A DNA stretch of 64,000 nt from Zygnema circumcarinatum. Lineage: Eukaryota; Streptophyta; Zygnematophyceae; Zygnematales; Zygnemataceae. The notes beneath the pieces are model-generated. The model was given only the letters and a program-made list of their open reading frames with translations, made no database searches and had not been told where the DNA came from. Made by a program: the position numbers and the translations under genes. Where the stretch lies: the NCBI GenBank assembly GCA_037447605.1, contig CM074809.1, positions 2,818,158 through 2,882,157 on the forward strand, in the 5' to 3' direction. Below, piece by piece: positions 13,562-26,175 of this stretch (its first letter is position 1; each line of letters starts with the position of its first letter).

Positions 13562-16500
13562 TCAAAGCTTCAAGACAGGCGCAGATTTGGAATGATCCAA
13601 TTCCTTGGCGCCACCACTGACCATCTCCCACCCATGCCGCCGTCCATAATGGTATATTTCCAAAAGCTGCAGAAACAAAAGACAAGGAAGCGGTGCAACC
13701 ACCAGAATCACATGAGCTTAGTCACACTAATGGCTCTATGCGAATTGCACAACTGTGGAGCACCAAGGACTTAGCTTGGACAGAGGACAAAGGACAGAGA
13801 ATTCACAATGGCAAACAATGAACACGGAACAGAAATGCACAAGGGACGACTTTTTTAAGATGCTCTTTCAAGGGACATGTCTTTGCCTTCTCCTGAAACT
13901 CTCCGCTTGCCACCAGCTGCTGATACTTGTCATACAACCGCAGCGCCTGTATCCCACACCCCACACCCATAATCCATGATGTTTGGCGAGCCTATTTTTT
14001 GCAGCATGGAATAGGTTTTCAGTTAAATCAAATCGGCCTAACTTAGGAACACATTACACCTATCATCAATAGGGAAAGTGGAATACCATGCAGAGAAGAA
14101 GAGGATTTAGGTCTCCTCAGTAAGCAAAGCCTAACGGGAGAAGTAATCAATGAAGCTGAACCAGTCAAAAAAGCATTGAAACTAAGCCAGATAACAGGAA
14201 GTTATTGAGTCGAAAGCATTGCAGCTTGAACTTCGAGTATGTTCCACCAGGTGGCCATACCGTACGGGCGTCCTCAATACTGTCGTGAGTTTCCTTTTGA
14301 ATATCAATCTGCACATCATGACCCTCCAATTCCCCCACTCTGCTCATAAGTCTCGGATGCCCAAGAGAAAGAGAGCAGGCACCTGTTGACTGAAGAACAC
14401 AAGGCCATAGAAGAACCCAAACAGCAAAAGTTTTCTTCAAGCACATCTCACAACAAATTGCAAGAGTGTAGGGGAATCATGAGGGCTGCCAGACTGCTCA
14501 CAGTGCGTAAAGAAAATTGAGCACACCTTGAGGAGATAGGATGCAAGGAAGCGCAACGATAGCTTGCGTTGCCGCTTAAGGTGAAAAAGCTCCACGGTGT
14601 CTATCACCTGTCCGAAACAATACCATTTCCCGCTATAGAGTGCATTGACAACATATGGAGGGAATCAGAACCTTCGATCCTATGCTGCCTTATTCATGGT
14701 CGGATAAAGCAGGCATGCACCGCATCTCACCTGCTCTTGCGGTACAACTATGTTGACTATACGAAAGTCCTTCTTCAAGCCGTGGCCAACAAAACGGCAA
14801 CCCATGTCCACCTGCATGCCCGTGCTGACGGTAAGCTGTCACACCTTTGCACTACAGACTTTCATATAGAAATGCTTTAAAAAACTAGGAATAGGCGTGC
14901 AATAAAGCTTGCAACAGTCACTGACCAAGTAGCGCAACTTCAGATAAGCCTTCTTCATGCTTGTCAAATGATGTTTGGAAACACCCTCATCCTGTATCCT
15001 CCCTTCCCACCCCCCCCCAGCACATGAATTCCCGTAGCAACCAGTTCCGCGCCATCAACAGCTATAGCGATGTTACGCATTTTACAAATGTTACACATTA
15101 TTTACACGTGGCAGAAAGCTTATTCCATCCAACTCTGCCAATGAGTTATCACCAGTCAAGGTGGAGGCTTACAAGGTCTCCATGTTGCAAGCCTGAATAG
15201 CGTGTGAGGTAGTCATATACTGGCTCTACCTGCGAGGGAATTGCATTAAATGTGTCAGCATTCATGTCAGCCTCCCCGACACGTGTGCTCACTGTAGGTG
15301 CATGGTTCAGTCAACATTCCCAAGAAGAAGAAGGGATTGACGTGACACAGGAGTGCGAAAAACTTGAGCTGAGTCATTTTCCTTAATGAAATTTCATTTT
15401 TCCTAACGAGAATTTCACATGCATTTAGCTGAGGGAATCACGACAAACCGTACGGATGTAGTCATCAATGCAACAGATACCCGCATTAGGGCCCTCTCCT
15501 CGGACCTGCCATCCAATAATAACCGTTGGGCATCATACTGTAAGCCAGAGCTTACAACCAGTACTGGTGGCAGAGACTACTTATTCATCGCCAGATGCAG
15601 TTAACATTTGAAGTAAATGAGAGGGTTTACGCACCACGCTAACCCGAGCCAAACCTAGCCGAGATGGCCGCTGCACATACTCGCTACCATCATCTCGAAA
15701 GCTCTGCAATAACAGGATGAAGGGAAGCGTTCTTCAAACAGTAAGCTTGATGTCCCCATTCTCGAAAAGAATGGAATTTGCATTGAACTACAAGAAAACG
15801 ATGCCGCATCGGGCCTTAAGGTATAAAAACAAAAAACTGTCTTCTGGGGCATGTTGATCATTGACCAAAACCATCGCTTTCTGCAATAGAGGCCGCTGCC
15901 GCTGGTCTGTTATGAAGCTCAAGCCTCAGCTCAGCTGCCTGCAGTACTGACTTGACAGAAACCCGCATATTCTATGTTAACTCGTAAGCACTGGGCATGA
16001 TTGAAGATAGCTCACCATTTCAGGAGCCGAAAGAGCTACAAACTCGGAATCTATGCCCAGAAGCATACCCTGCAGCCGGCTATCTGTCAATAAGCAAACT
16101 CGTTCATTCCCCTCATGAACAAAAGGTTGATAGCACCGTGCCTCACCATAGCAAAGCATGTCATAACAATCTTCAGCTGAAGTTCCTCAGAGACGCAAAA
16201 TTGTGTCCTGAAACTGGCTAGCAGGCACGTAACTGCCTGCCTGCGATCTACTCACATCTCCTGCAACAATTCTACAACACATACAACATATACATTAAAC
16301 ATTGTACATTAAAGTACACTGCATGGATGGCCCTTGAAGAAGGATGCCCACATACAGGTCTGGGCGGCTCCCGCGGCAGCTCGAGAGGCCAGAAGGAGCG
16401 CGCTGCCTCTGCGCGGGTGGGCTCCGTCACAAGACGCTTGAACAGCTCGTCGGGAATGGGAGAGGGCTGCGAGTGCAACTGAACCCACCACACTCTTCAT

Positions 16501-19395
16501 CATCAAACAAGAAAGCTTTCTGTAGTAGGGACGAGGTTTGTGGTTGAAGGGCATATCGGGCAATCATTGTGTGTGGTATAGTCTCAACAGCTAACATTTC
16601 CCCATTTTTACGTTGCTTCATAAATCGTGACATTCGTGCGCCTCACCTGCAGTGTGTTCCAACTGCGTCTCTAAACATGAAGGATCTACATACTCATAAT
16701 TCTCTACCTTTTCCTCAGTAAAGCCCAACTTCCTGCCCTTCACTCAAGCAGCGACCACCACAGCAAATGCTGACGGGCAACACCGCTTAAGAGGGATATT
16801 TGCAGCTTAGGCATGCTCAGCAGGTCAAGGTATGGCAAAAGCTCACTGATGAGCGAGAGGTTGCGGGCAATGATATCTCCAGCTGCAGATTTCGCGTTGA
16901 GTCATCTCCCCGCAGCAAGTGGACACGCGTGTACTGCAGAAAGCACGGGATTTTCCGCTTCCCATAAAATGTCACCTAGAACCACGCCCATCCCAAATTC
17001 GTTGTTATATGACACGAATGACATGAATCATCCAATCATTTGTTTTTTAACGACAATGCAGGAAAAGCGAAAAGACACAGGCATAGAAAGAATCCCTAGT
17101 AGCGTCTAGTTCATTATCGTTGCTTACGGAACAAAACAAAGCATTGGGTACAAAGGCAAAACTAACGCTTAACAACGGTGAAGGTATGAATTTACAAAGG
17201 AACACAACACGGACTTATCTCCAGACCACTTGACACAACAAGAGAGAAAGACTACGGACCACTTCCTGTGCCCCAGTTGGCGTGATGCAGAAGTCATTGA
17301 ACAAAACCCAGTCTCCGGCCCCATGCGAGCCCCTTGAATCGGACCGAGAAAGCCCCACCCTCGGACCATTCCCTTCTGCAACCTGTCCCTCTCCTTCAGA
17401 CAGGCCAAGAGGGGCAGCAGGACTTGAAGTTGTCCTCATCATTCTTCCTTCAGAGGTCCATTCCCCCGACCCCACCACCTTCTCAACCCCTGCCGCCATA
17501 GGGGAAACGACTGGGAGGGCCCCACTAGGGCTACCCTGAGACACTTGTTGGGGAGAGCTGCCTCCCGTTGTTGTTTCAGACTGAGCTGTAACAGGAAAGG
17601 AGGAGACATGGAGAGGCGAGACTTGGGAGAAGCTTGGCCGCCGCTGGATACGATGACCTGAGGGAGTGAGAGGGGGAATTCCAGGGGAGGGAGTGCCGCT
17701 GTTTGCGGGGGGGGAGAAGTGAGGAGGGGCGGAGTGGGACTCTGCATAGCCAACTGGAATCTGCAAAAAGCAGCAGATAGCAAAGCTGAAGGTGCTTGAG
17801 TGGCATACAAGGAAGTCATTTGCTCTATTGAGGCTTCTTCCTTCTAATAGGCTACTTGTGAAGATGGGTGAGCACAAACCTTGACGTGTGCCACAAGGTG
17901 GCCTTCATAATCCAACTCCACCTCGTCGCCATCATCGTGCACATAAGCAATCATGGCTGTCAATTCGTATGAGCCTCGAATGGCCCCTTTTTCCAGGTCT
18001 TTAGAAATGGTAACACCCATGGATGAAAATTCCTGACAAGCAGAAACTTACGAGTCTCAGCAAGCGGAGCCCATCTGCTGTAGCAATTCCATGTATGCGT
18101 AATAAATCCACACAAAAGCGGATGAATAACCGAGAAACGAAGGTTGACTGCTTGCTCGACTCCGTACACTGCTGTCCCATTTGCTTCACACCATTTTGGC
18201 AGCGAAGTTGAGCTCAACTACCTCTGTTACTTTCACACCGGAGGAATTTAGCTCAATGTCTATGTGGAAAGGCAGCCATTGTTCGGACCCCAATGCTCCG
18301 GATGAGGTCCGTGTGATGACGGAATCCGGGACACGATCTTCCTTCCCGGGCTCTGTGTGCCAAAAAGATAAGTCTTCATCATTTCGAACGCCGCAATGTA
18401 CAAGGAGTGTTTGTGGCAGGCTGGTGGGAGTGCGCACCTGCAAATTCGCTCAAGACACAACTCAGAAATCAAAGGTACTCTCATACTAACTCAGGACCAC
18501 ATACCTCGTTGAACATTTCAACCCCTTGTCTTCCATGCTATCATCATGATAGCTTCATATGCTGTAAACCTCCGGTCTTTAGGACTGTCCATTCATTTTT
18601 ATTTTCACAACTCTTTGGGTAATGTTTAGTTTGACTGACTTGCCTGCGAAAGGAGCTGATAGCTGCGGCAGGCCTGACACCATGCCCGTACATCTTCCTG
18701 CCGGTGCAGGCTACGCTGCAGAATGTCTGCAAATCGCAGCCTTGAGCCAGCTCTTGGCGGAGGATACTGCAAAAAAAAGAAAAAAAAAATTAAAAAAAAA
18801 AAAAAAAAAAAATGAGTAAAATGACTTCCCAGTTGCACAGTAACGACGTGTAACAGCAGACTAATGTCAATGACTAATGTCACCAGAGTAATGACTGAAC
18901 GAGTGCTGTAGCTACAGAGATTTTTTTTTGTTGCTGAGGAGAGAGGGGAGCAGGTCCACCTGGAGGTCTAGCTGCAGAACATGCCGCTCTTGAACAGGAG
19001 ACTCGTGAAATGCACGCAGACACTGCACAGATCGTCAAATGAAGGGAGCATTTGAGTACGTAGATAAGGAGTCCTTTATGGATCAGAGTGGATACCATAA
19101 TTACAAACTAACCCGAATTGTCACTTCAGCACAAAAAACGAAAACGGACGGACTCAGTAAGCAGGTTTATCTAGTGTGTCGCTACGTCATCGGAGGACTT
19201 TCCTCGTCTCTGAACGCTTCTTGAAGCGAAGAGAGAACCAATGATATCTATCGAAACTGGATAGAATCCGATCCCAAGTTCGCAATACCTGACCCAGTGT
19301 CGGGCCAGATATTCACTTCACTATTGAATCAACGAGCACTTATAGACACCCAAACAGGAGTGAATAAACCGATTCCCCCTCTCCCTCTCTTCCCC

Positions 19396-19439
<44 letters not shown>

Positions 19440-22400
19440 TATTTCTCTCTAACTTTCTTGCCCCATGACAAGAGTCTGCGTGCTTTCTTTCCCCCACGAC
19501 CGCCAGCACCCTCTTGCCGCTCTCTCTCGCCCTCTCTCAGCCTCTCTCAGCCTCTCTCAGCCTCTCAGACACGTGCGAGGCGCCCGCCTTAGTGCGCGTC
19601 GCCACCGCCGTCCCGAACAGTGCGTCCACCACCGACTGCTGCGGACCCTCCTCCGCACTCACTTCCTTGTGAAGCTGCAACACCCACTCGCAAACCCCAA
19701 CTCCTGGTCAGTCCTCCAACAAACACATGTCTCAATCTTGGAGCTAATTCCATTGCACTTTACTCCAGGCATGCAGACACACTTCCGCAGCTTCCAATGC
19801 TAAAGTGTGGACTCCCTGTTCAAAAGAACCATACTTAACAATCAATGAATTGGTCAACGTATCTGTCCGCTCAGTTCTCCATTCCGATTTGATGTTTGTA
19901 AGACGTTTCAGACTGATGATCTGGTAGCAAGAGAGGCAAGGGCTACCTGCTCCAAGAAAAAGCATGAAAGACGCTGAATGCGCTCTCCCAGAGGCTTGCC
20001 CTCATTGCCCTCCCAGTCATCCATGAGACCCAATGCCGCCGCCTCCGGCATTTGCCTCAGTGCACGAATAAGATTCGTTGGCTGCCAAAACCCAATGCTC
20101 TAAAAGTCTGTGAGGAAAATCAAGCATAGAACCTGCCAGCTTGGAAACACGTGCATGTTGCAAGGTCGAAAGAGGGGGGTACAAAAAATAGAAGAAGCCG
20201 TAGAAAGAGAGGATTTGACTAAAAGAAGGAATAGAGGGAAAAGGGAATCAAGTAGCAAGAACTGGGGAGGACGAGGAGAGGTGGAAAATGCCGTCCCACC
20301 TGACACGTGCTTCTCTCTGCCAGTGCAAGCATGTGCAGCACAAAGCCAAGCTCACACGTGAGGCAGAACTCGCGCTCACAAACATGTCCCGTGACCATGT
20401 CCTTGAGCTCTGGAGTGAAGTATAAGACCTGCAGGAAAATGGGTTTGTTATCCCTTAAACTCAAGTTCTCTATCCTCATTCAAATAAGCCTTCATCAAAG
20501 GAGCTACGGCAAATGAAGAATTCAGTAGCAAAAACACATAAAAAACAATTTGCAGCCAGGGATGCAAAAGGACTACCAGCATGCATGGAGAAGTAGCAAA
20601 CGCAGCTGAATTCTCAAGTGCTACAGGACGCTTAAGCTCAAAGGTTAGAAATGCTAACGGGCATAGTTCTCTCTATTCGCTTTAAGTCGAAGGTGCTCTC
20701 ACCTGCAGCAGAGCATTGATGTGGCTGTCAGAAAAGTCATTCTCAAGCCCAGCAAAGCGCGTTCGATTGTAGTAGCTAAAATCGAACTCCTCGAATTTCG
20801 CTGACTGTGACTGCTTGATCTCCACGCGGCGATACCCTTTGGGCAACACTGGTTTCGGAGCGTTATGGCTGCCTCGCGATCCCACTAAAGAAGGATTGGC
20901 TCCATTTTGTGCACCTCCCTTTATGTCATCCCCCTGTCATTTCCCTCTTGCACCTCAAAATTAAGAGCTACGTGCGCAAACTCGCCTTATGCCAAAGCTC
21001 CAAACATTCATTAAGAAATGATCCTGCTTTGTGCTTTGTGCTACAGCGAAGCCCATGAAGAGGTTGAGAAAGGAAACAGAACATGTGCTAATCACTAGCT
21101 CATGCGTGCACAAAAAAATCTCGAAAATTTGGCTGTAGTCGCCAGCTGCAACCTACCACGTTCAATTTTTGCTTTAAGGGTGTCCTTACTCAGACTTCTG
21201 AGACTGCTGAGAAGGGCATCCTTACCTCACAAACTTGCCGCCTGTTGCGTAAAGCAGCGGTTGCCTCCAGCGCAGCTGCATATGACATTCCTCTCCGCCA
21301 TTGAGGATTTTGCACATAGCCGACAAAGTCCACCACACTCATGGCCTCCTGCAGGCTGCCATCGATTGTCCTCGGAGGCAGTCCGACTCGAAGCATCGTA
21401 TTGGTGTCTAGCACAGAGAGGGCCACATCTGTAGCCTCTGGTCTGCACAGATACCTCAGATGCCAATTCCAATGGCGACAACAAGAGCACAATTGGTCCA
21501 CTGCCTCAAGAACTTATGACATGGGTTTTCCAAGAAATTCAAAAGTGGCAGATGCCATACTTGCGACAAAGTACTGACCTGTATGCCTGAGAGAAAGAGT
21601 CGTGTTCGTGCAAAGGCAGGAGAGGAGGTGGAGGTGATGGACTAGGCAGCTCAAGTGGGTGGGAGAACATGCTGACGGGTGCATCCTCCCTACTGCTCCA
21701 CAAATGCACAAATCCCGCCGAGTCTCCGAAGGCGAGCAGCTCCCCAGATGACGACACGTCACAGGCCAGCAAAGCAGCTCCATCACAGTCAACCTGCCCA
21801 CATTTCGAGGTCCTATCTACTGTGAAATTCAGTCATAGAAAAGGTAGCATTGTAGAATGTAACGTCATTCCACAGCAATACCGGAGAGCAACATTGGCAG
21901 TATAAGCATAATATGAAGAATATAGCGATACAACACAGCGTGTATCAGTCAGCATCATACTTTCCTGCAGAAGATATTTGACAGGTAGACGAAGTACGAC
22001 TTCAATCATCAGCAATTCGAGTACAGCTTGTAGACACCTCACCTGATAGCTCTGAACAGCAATACCGCCAATCTGCACATCAGTCAGCATTATAGCGCCA
22101 CTCGCAGAGGCGATCAGTAGAACTGATGAAAATTTAGGCTGAAACCGGACGACGCTCGGTCCTGGAGGAAACGGAATATGTGTAAGCGCTCGGACAGCTT
22201 GCCTGATATCAAAGACCTGCATCAGCCATACCCATGCAGACACATTAGAAGAAAGTAATTTCCTCATCTGATATGATATCACAAAATCTAAAGAGCATGT
22301 GTGCGCTAAATAATGAAGAATAAAGCAAAGCACCTTGATGAGAGGATCGCAGAAAATGCGACCGCTTCGTTGCGTTAGTCCACAAGATACAAGCAAGTCA

Positions 22401-23550
22401 CCCTTCACGTCTAGTGCTTGCACAGGCCCTGCATACACAAAGTATCAGCTTCACAGGTGTCCTCACATGTTGGAGGACGGAATTAAACATACAAACAAAA
22501 GCAGTTTCTCTATCTCTACCAATGGCAAACAAGTAACCACCCGATTGGCCGATAGTCTCTCCTCCTTTGAGCTAGAAGGTCCTATCTAAAGCGAACGATA
22601 CTACAGTCACTGTGGTATGGAAAAGCAGGAAATAATATCGGTGGCTTGTCTCACCCAGATGAGCCTCTACAGTGCTCTCCACTCGCATGGTGCGCACATC
22701 CCGCAGTGACAGTTCTCCTCCCACTCCTCCACAGGCCACAACGCGACCATTACTGCGCAGCACTTCCACTCCCTGACCACCGCTCTCCTGCCATTCACAC
22801 AATCCAAGGGATTCAGAATGCTGCCTGGACTCTAAAACGACTTATTTCATTAGAACAAGGTGAAAATTCAAAGTACATCGCAACCAGGAGACCTTACTTC
22901 GGACAAAACCCGCGCGGTTGGAAGGTCAAAAACTGCCACTTTGCCACTTGTATGGCCTAGCAGCACGCGTGATCCACCGATCCTCTCCCATTCCACACAA
23001 CGCAAATCAGCCGCAGGCTCTCTGCTTGGCAATACAGAACAAGAGCATAAAACTGACTGCATTGTCAGACTCCTCGCAATCCTCAAATGTACACTTCCTA
23101 CTACCAGAAATACAGAAGACTCGTGACGCGTCTCCGCCAGACACATTCTCACAGCAGTTCGGCAGCATCTTGACTGTAAAAGAATTCCAGCTCCTAAGAC
23201 AATCAACTCTGAAACAACCATTCAGGAACACTCGTCATATACTTCGCTGTCTAACATCTGGATCATCAAGGTAACCTGCACAAAGATGCAAGACCACATG
23301 CCATCATGATACTTTTTATAATAATTTATCATGATAATCATAACAGAAAAAAATGTGAGACTTAAATAACACATTACCTGTATGTCATGATTGGAAGACC
23401 ACCACGGGCATGCAGCTGCAGGGCATCAGCGCTGGCTGAGAGAGGTCCATTGGCAGTCACAAGCAGCCCTCTTGTGAGCACGGGTTGAACATGCGCCTTC
23501 CACTCCGCGTAACGGTCCAATGAAGGACAGGCGTACCCTTGCACGGCTCC
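13562..23550 (-). CDS. PAN2: PAN2, catalytic subunit of PAN2-PAN3 poly(A) deadenylase (5' partial)
   Basis: Large spliced gene. Recognised exons: 23550-23378, 23021-22898, 22787-22655, 22428-22334, 22216-22043, 21800-21579 and about 21490-21226 (WD40 part and linker, e.g. [18 protein letters not shown] and [11 protein letters not shown]); 20884-20703, 20428-20300, 20081-19947, 19022-18960, 18766-18644, 18437-18192, about 17985-17880 and 17760-17260 (inactive UCH-like domain, e.g. [32 protein letters not shown] and WVLFNDFC); then about 16966-16900, 16505-16356, 16069-16016, 15703-15635, 15505-15449, 15229-15173, 14991-14926, 14811-14731, 14607-14527, 14308-14261, about 13946-13885 and 13666-13562. 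The last group is a DEDDh exonuclease: GIDSEFVAL (first Asp and Glu), [16 protein letters not shown] and [10 protein letters not shown] (His and Asp). PAN2 shortens mRNA poly(A) tails in the cytoplasm with PAN3. The first exon was not found, and some small internal exons (about 19.1-19.7 and 23.0-23.4 kb) are uncertain. At least one intron (18643 downward) appears to be GC-AG. Confidence 0.92.
17330..17745 (-). other. Ser/Pro/Gly-rich insertion within the PAN2 UCH-like domain
   Basis: Between the strand IPVGYAES and the conserved WVLFNDFC, the PAN2 exon 17760-17260 encodes about 130 residues of low-complexity Ser, Pro, Gly and Thr with no stop and no clear intron. In other PAN2 proteins I recall, these two elements are close together. 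It is probably a disordered loop; a cryptic intron with in-frame sequence is the alternative. Confidence 0.6.
18772..18812 (+). repeat. Poly(A)-rich tract in a PAN2 intron
   Basis: An almost pure A run on the + strand, i.e. the T-rich polypyrimidine tract just before the PAN2 acceptor at 18767 on the minus strand. It needs no explanation beyond its splice role, though its length makes it prone to slippage. Confidence 0.8.
19399..19432 (+). repeat. (CT)n microsatellite
   Basis: An uninterrupted CT dinucleotide tract of about 17 units inside a PAN2 intron, within a broader CT-rich area that includes repeated CAGCCTCT units at about 19535-19565. Confidence 0.9.
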
Positions 23551-24989
23551 CTGCCAGACCCAATAGTAGTCATAATGGAATTATTGTGTTTCATAAGACA
23601 TTATCTAGCATTCATCTGGCATGTAACTTTCACAATATGTTGAACATTTTTTAAAATGTTGAGCATTTAATAGACAGACAAAGAAAAGCTGATTGAATTG
23701 CGAAGGAAAATGAAAAGGACCAAAAGCTAAGCTAGAGCATTAGTTGCCATTGACAATTGGATGCGAACTATAGACATGTTTATGAGACTCAAGCAGGCCA
23801 TCTCATTGATGAAAGGGATCAGTCCTGGATTCTCCGAACAATTGATTGTTAAAGGTAGATTAACTTCCATCCGCATTCGCCATACCAATTGACAGTTTCA
23901 ACGAAATATTTGAGTTTAGTGAACCCATCTGTTCAATTGACGTTTTCTTCATCCTTCTTTTTATCCAATGGAATGAATCTAAAATTCCGCTGTTAAACGC
24001 TTACTCCCAAACAGCTCCATCTTAACACATCTACACTAAATATCAAAAAACATATGTGCGCTTTTTTTCACCATCAACTCACAATTAATGATCTGTGCCA
24101 TGGTACAAATTTCATTACCTTCATTCCACATTTCCAGGAGTTTCAAATAAAAATCGTCAGTTCAACGGCTGCGAGAGCGATTTCTTATCATAAAAACACC
24201 GTTCGCAAGTTTGACTTCATTCTGTTGCTGAAGTTACACCGGGAAACTCACTTCATGAAACCAATGTTCAGAGAAAATAGTTCTTTCCCTGTTTCATTAG
24301 TTTGGTGGCTACTCTTCTGCTGCTCCATTATCAGATGGAATTACATGTTCTTACATTTCCTTTTCTTTTTCTTGTATAATCCACAATGGTTGAGACACTT
24401 ACAAAGGCTTCGTAAGGAAAAGTGAAAGATTCCAGTTTGCAAACCAATTGTGTCCAATTATGAGCAATTTCTGGCACCTTAGGGACGACATTACACTGCA
24501 TGAAGGTCCTCCACTACATTCAATGCAGTTTATTTGTGAAACCCGTGATCAGTTTCTCGATTGGGAAAAAGCGAAAATTGGATGAAACTTAAGCGTCAAG
24601 AGATTTCGAACGATTGTGTCAAGATTTAGTCTTTGATGAAATCCGCAAGCTTTCGGAGAAACAAATACCGAAAATTAAACCAAAATCTCTCACTCTTGCA
24701 ATATGAAGAGTGCACCACCAGCGACGTATCAATGTTGTAGTGAAGGTTTGAAATAAATATAGAGTGTACGGCTTTCTGATAAAAATGCTAAGTGATGCCA
24801 CACATTCCCCAGCGCGCGAGGCAGCAGAAGCTAAGGCCATGGACGCCCACCCCGCTCGAGCCCGTCCAGAGCAGCTCGTGAGCAGTATCGAAGGTCGCAG
24901 CGCACACGGCCTCGTCGAGGCGGTGCTGCTGTGTGGAGGAAACCTCGAACAAGCCCTCGCTCATCATGGCGCCTGCTCCAGCCCTTTCT

Positions 24990-25098
24990 ACCCTTCTACC
25001 TCCCTCCCTCCCTGCCTTTTTCCCTTCCTCCTTCCCCCTCCCCTCCCCTCCCCCTCCCCTCCCCCCTCCCCTCCCCCTCCCCTCCCCCTCCCCCTCCC
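24990..25098 (+). repeat. C-rich pyrimidine tract
   Basis: About 110 bp of CCCTCC/CCTCCC words. It resembles the larger array about 270 bp downstream and is separated from it by a palindrome. Confidence 0.85.
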
Positions 25099-25168
25099 GA
25101 CTTCCGACTTCCCGAGCGTAGGGCCTTAGCTCTGCCGGGCGACTTGGCTTGCGTGAAGGCCCTCTACA

Positions 25169-25200
25169 TTTAAGGGATTCCGTACACGGAATCCCTTAAA
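25169..25200. repeat. Perfect 15-bp palindrome with 2-nt loop
   Basis: TTTAAGGGATTCCGT, then AC, then ACGGAATCCCTTAAA: both arms match at all 15 positions. It lies between the two C-rich tracts. Part of the left arm reappears inverted at 27014-27027. Confidence 0.9.
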
Positions 25201-25359
25201 TACCATATATACTCTTGGCCGTCCATTAGAAAATATATATAGGAAAAATAGGAGAATTCTACTGCACCCCCGCGTTTTGGCTTTCGCACCCCCCTTTTGA
25301 AAATTTTGCCTGCCCGTTTTGGTTACCCCCCTGTTTTGAATATTTCGGGAGGGAATATT

Positions 25360-26175
25360 TTTCCCGCCCCTCCGCTCCTCCCTTGCCCTCCTCCTCCTTC
25401 CCCTCCCCTGCCCTCCCCTCCCTTGCCCTCCCCTCCCCTCCCTTCCCCTCCCCTGCCCTCCCCTCCTTGCCCTCCTCCTCCTTCCCCTCCCCTGCCCTCC
25501 TCCTTGCCCTCCCCTCCTCCCTTCCCCTCCTGCCCTCCCCTCCCTGCCCTCCCCTCCTCTGCCTTCCCCTCCCCTGCCCTCCCCTCCCCTCCCTTCCCCT
25601 CCCCTGCCCTCCCCTCCCTTGCCCTCCCCTCCCCTCCCTTCCCCTCCCCTGCCCTCCCCTCCCTTGCCCTCCCCCTCCCCTCCCCTCCTTCCCCTCCCCT
25701 GCCCTCCCCTCCCTTGCCCTCTCCCCTGCCCTGCCCTCCCTTGCCCTCCCCTCCTCCCTTCCCCTCCTGCCCTCCCCTCCTTGNNNNNNNNNNNNNNNNN
25801 NNNNNNNNNNNNNNNNNNNNNNNNNNNNNNNNNNNNNNNNNNNNNNNNNNNNNNNNNNNNNNNNNNNNNNNNNNNNNNNNNNNCCTCCCTCCCTTCCCTC
25901 CCCTGCCCTCCCCTCCCTTGCCCTCCCCTCCCCTCCCTTCCCCTCCCCTGCCCTCCCCTCCCCTGCCCTCCCCTCCCCTCCCTTCCCCTCGCCTGCCCTG
26001 CCCTCCTTGCCCTCCCTCCTCCTTCCTCCTGCCCTCCTCATGCCCTCCTCACCCTTCCCTCCCTCCTTGCCCTCCTCCTCCTCCCTTCCCTCCCCTGCCC
26101 TCCTCCTTGCCCTCCCTCCCTCCTTCCCTCCTGCCCTGCCCTCCTTGCCCTCCCCTCCTCTTCTCTCCTCTTCTC
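25360..26175 (+). repeat. C-rich pyrimidine minisatellite array interrupted by an assembly gap
   Basis: About 800 bp of nearly pure CCCTCC, CCCCTCCCCTG and CCCTTG words, with recurring blocks of roughly 20-45 bp. Open frames run through it on both strands only because C/T-rich sequence lacks stop codons; their translations (Pro/Ser/Leu or Gly/Glu/Arg repeats) are not proteins. A 100-N gap sits in the middle, so the true length is unknown. Confidence 0.9.
25784..25883. other. Assembly gap (100 N)
   Basis: Exactly 100 N inside the C-rich array. The round length suggests a placeholder for a gap of unknown size. Confidence 0.99.

Noticed and set aside
24816-24985. Possible short exon (GC-richer open stretch)
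   Set aside because: No homologous motif recognised and no compatible splice partner; left unassigned.
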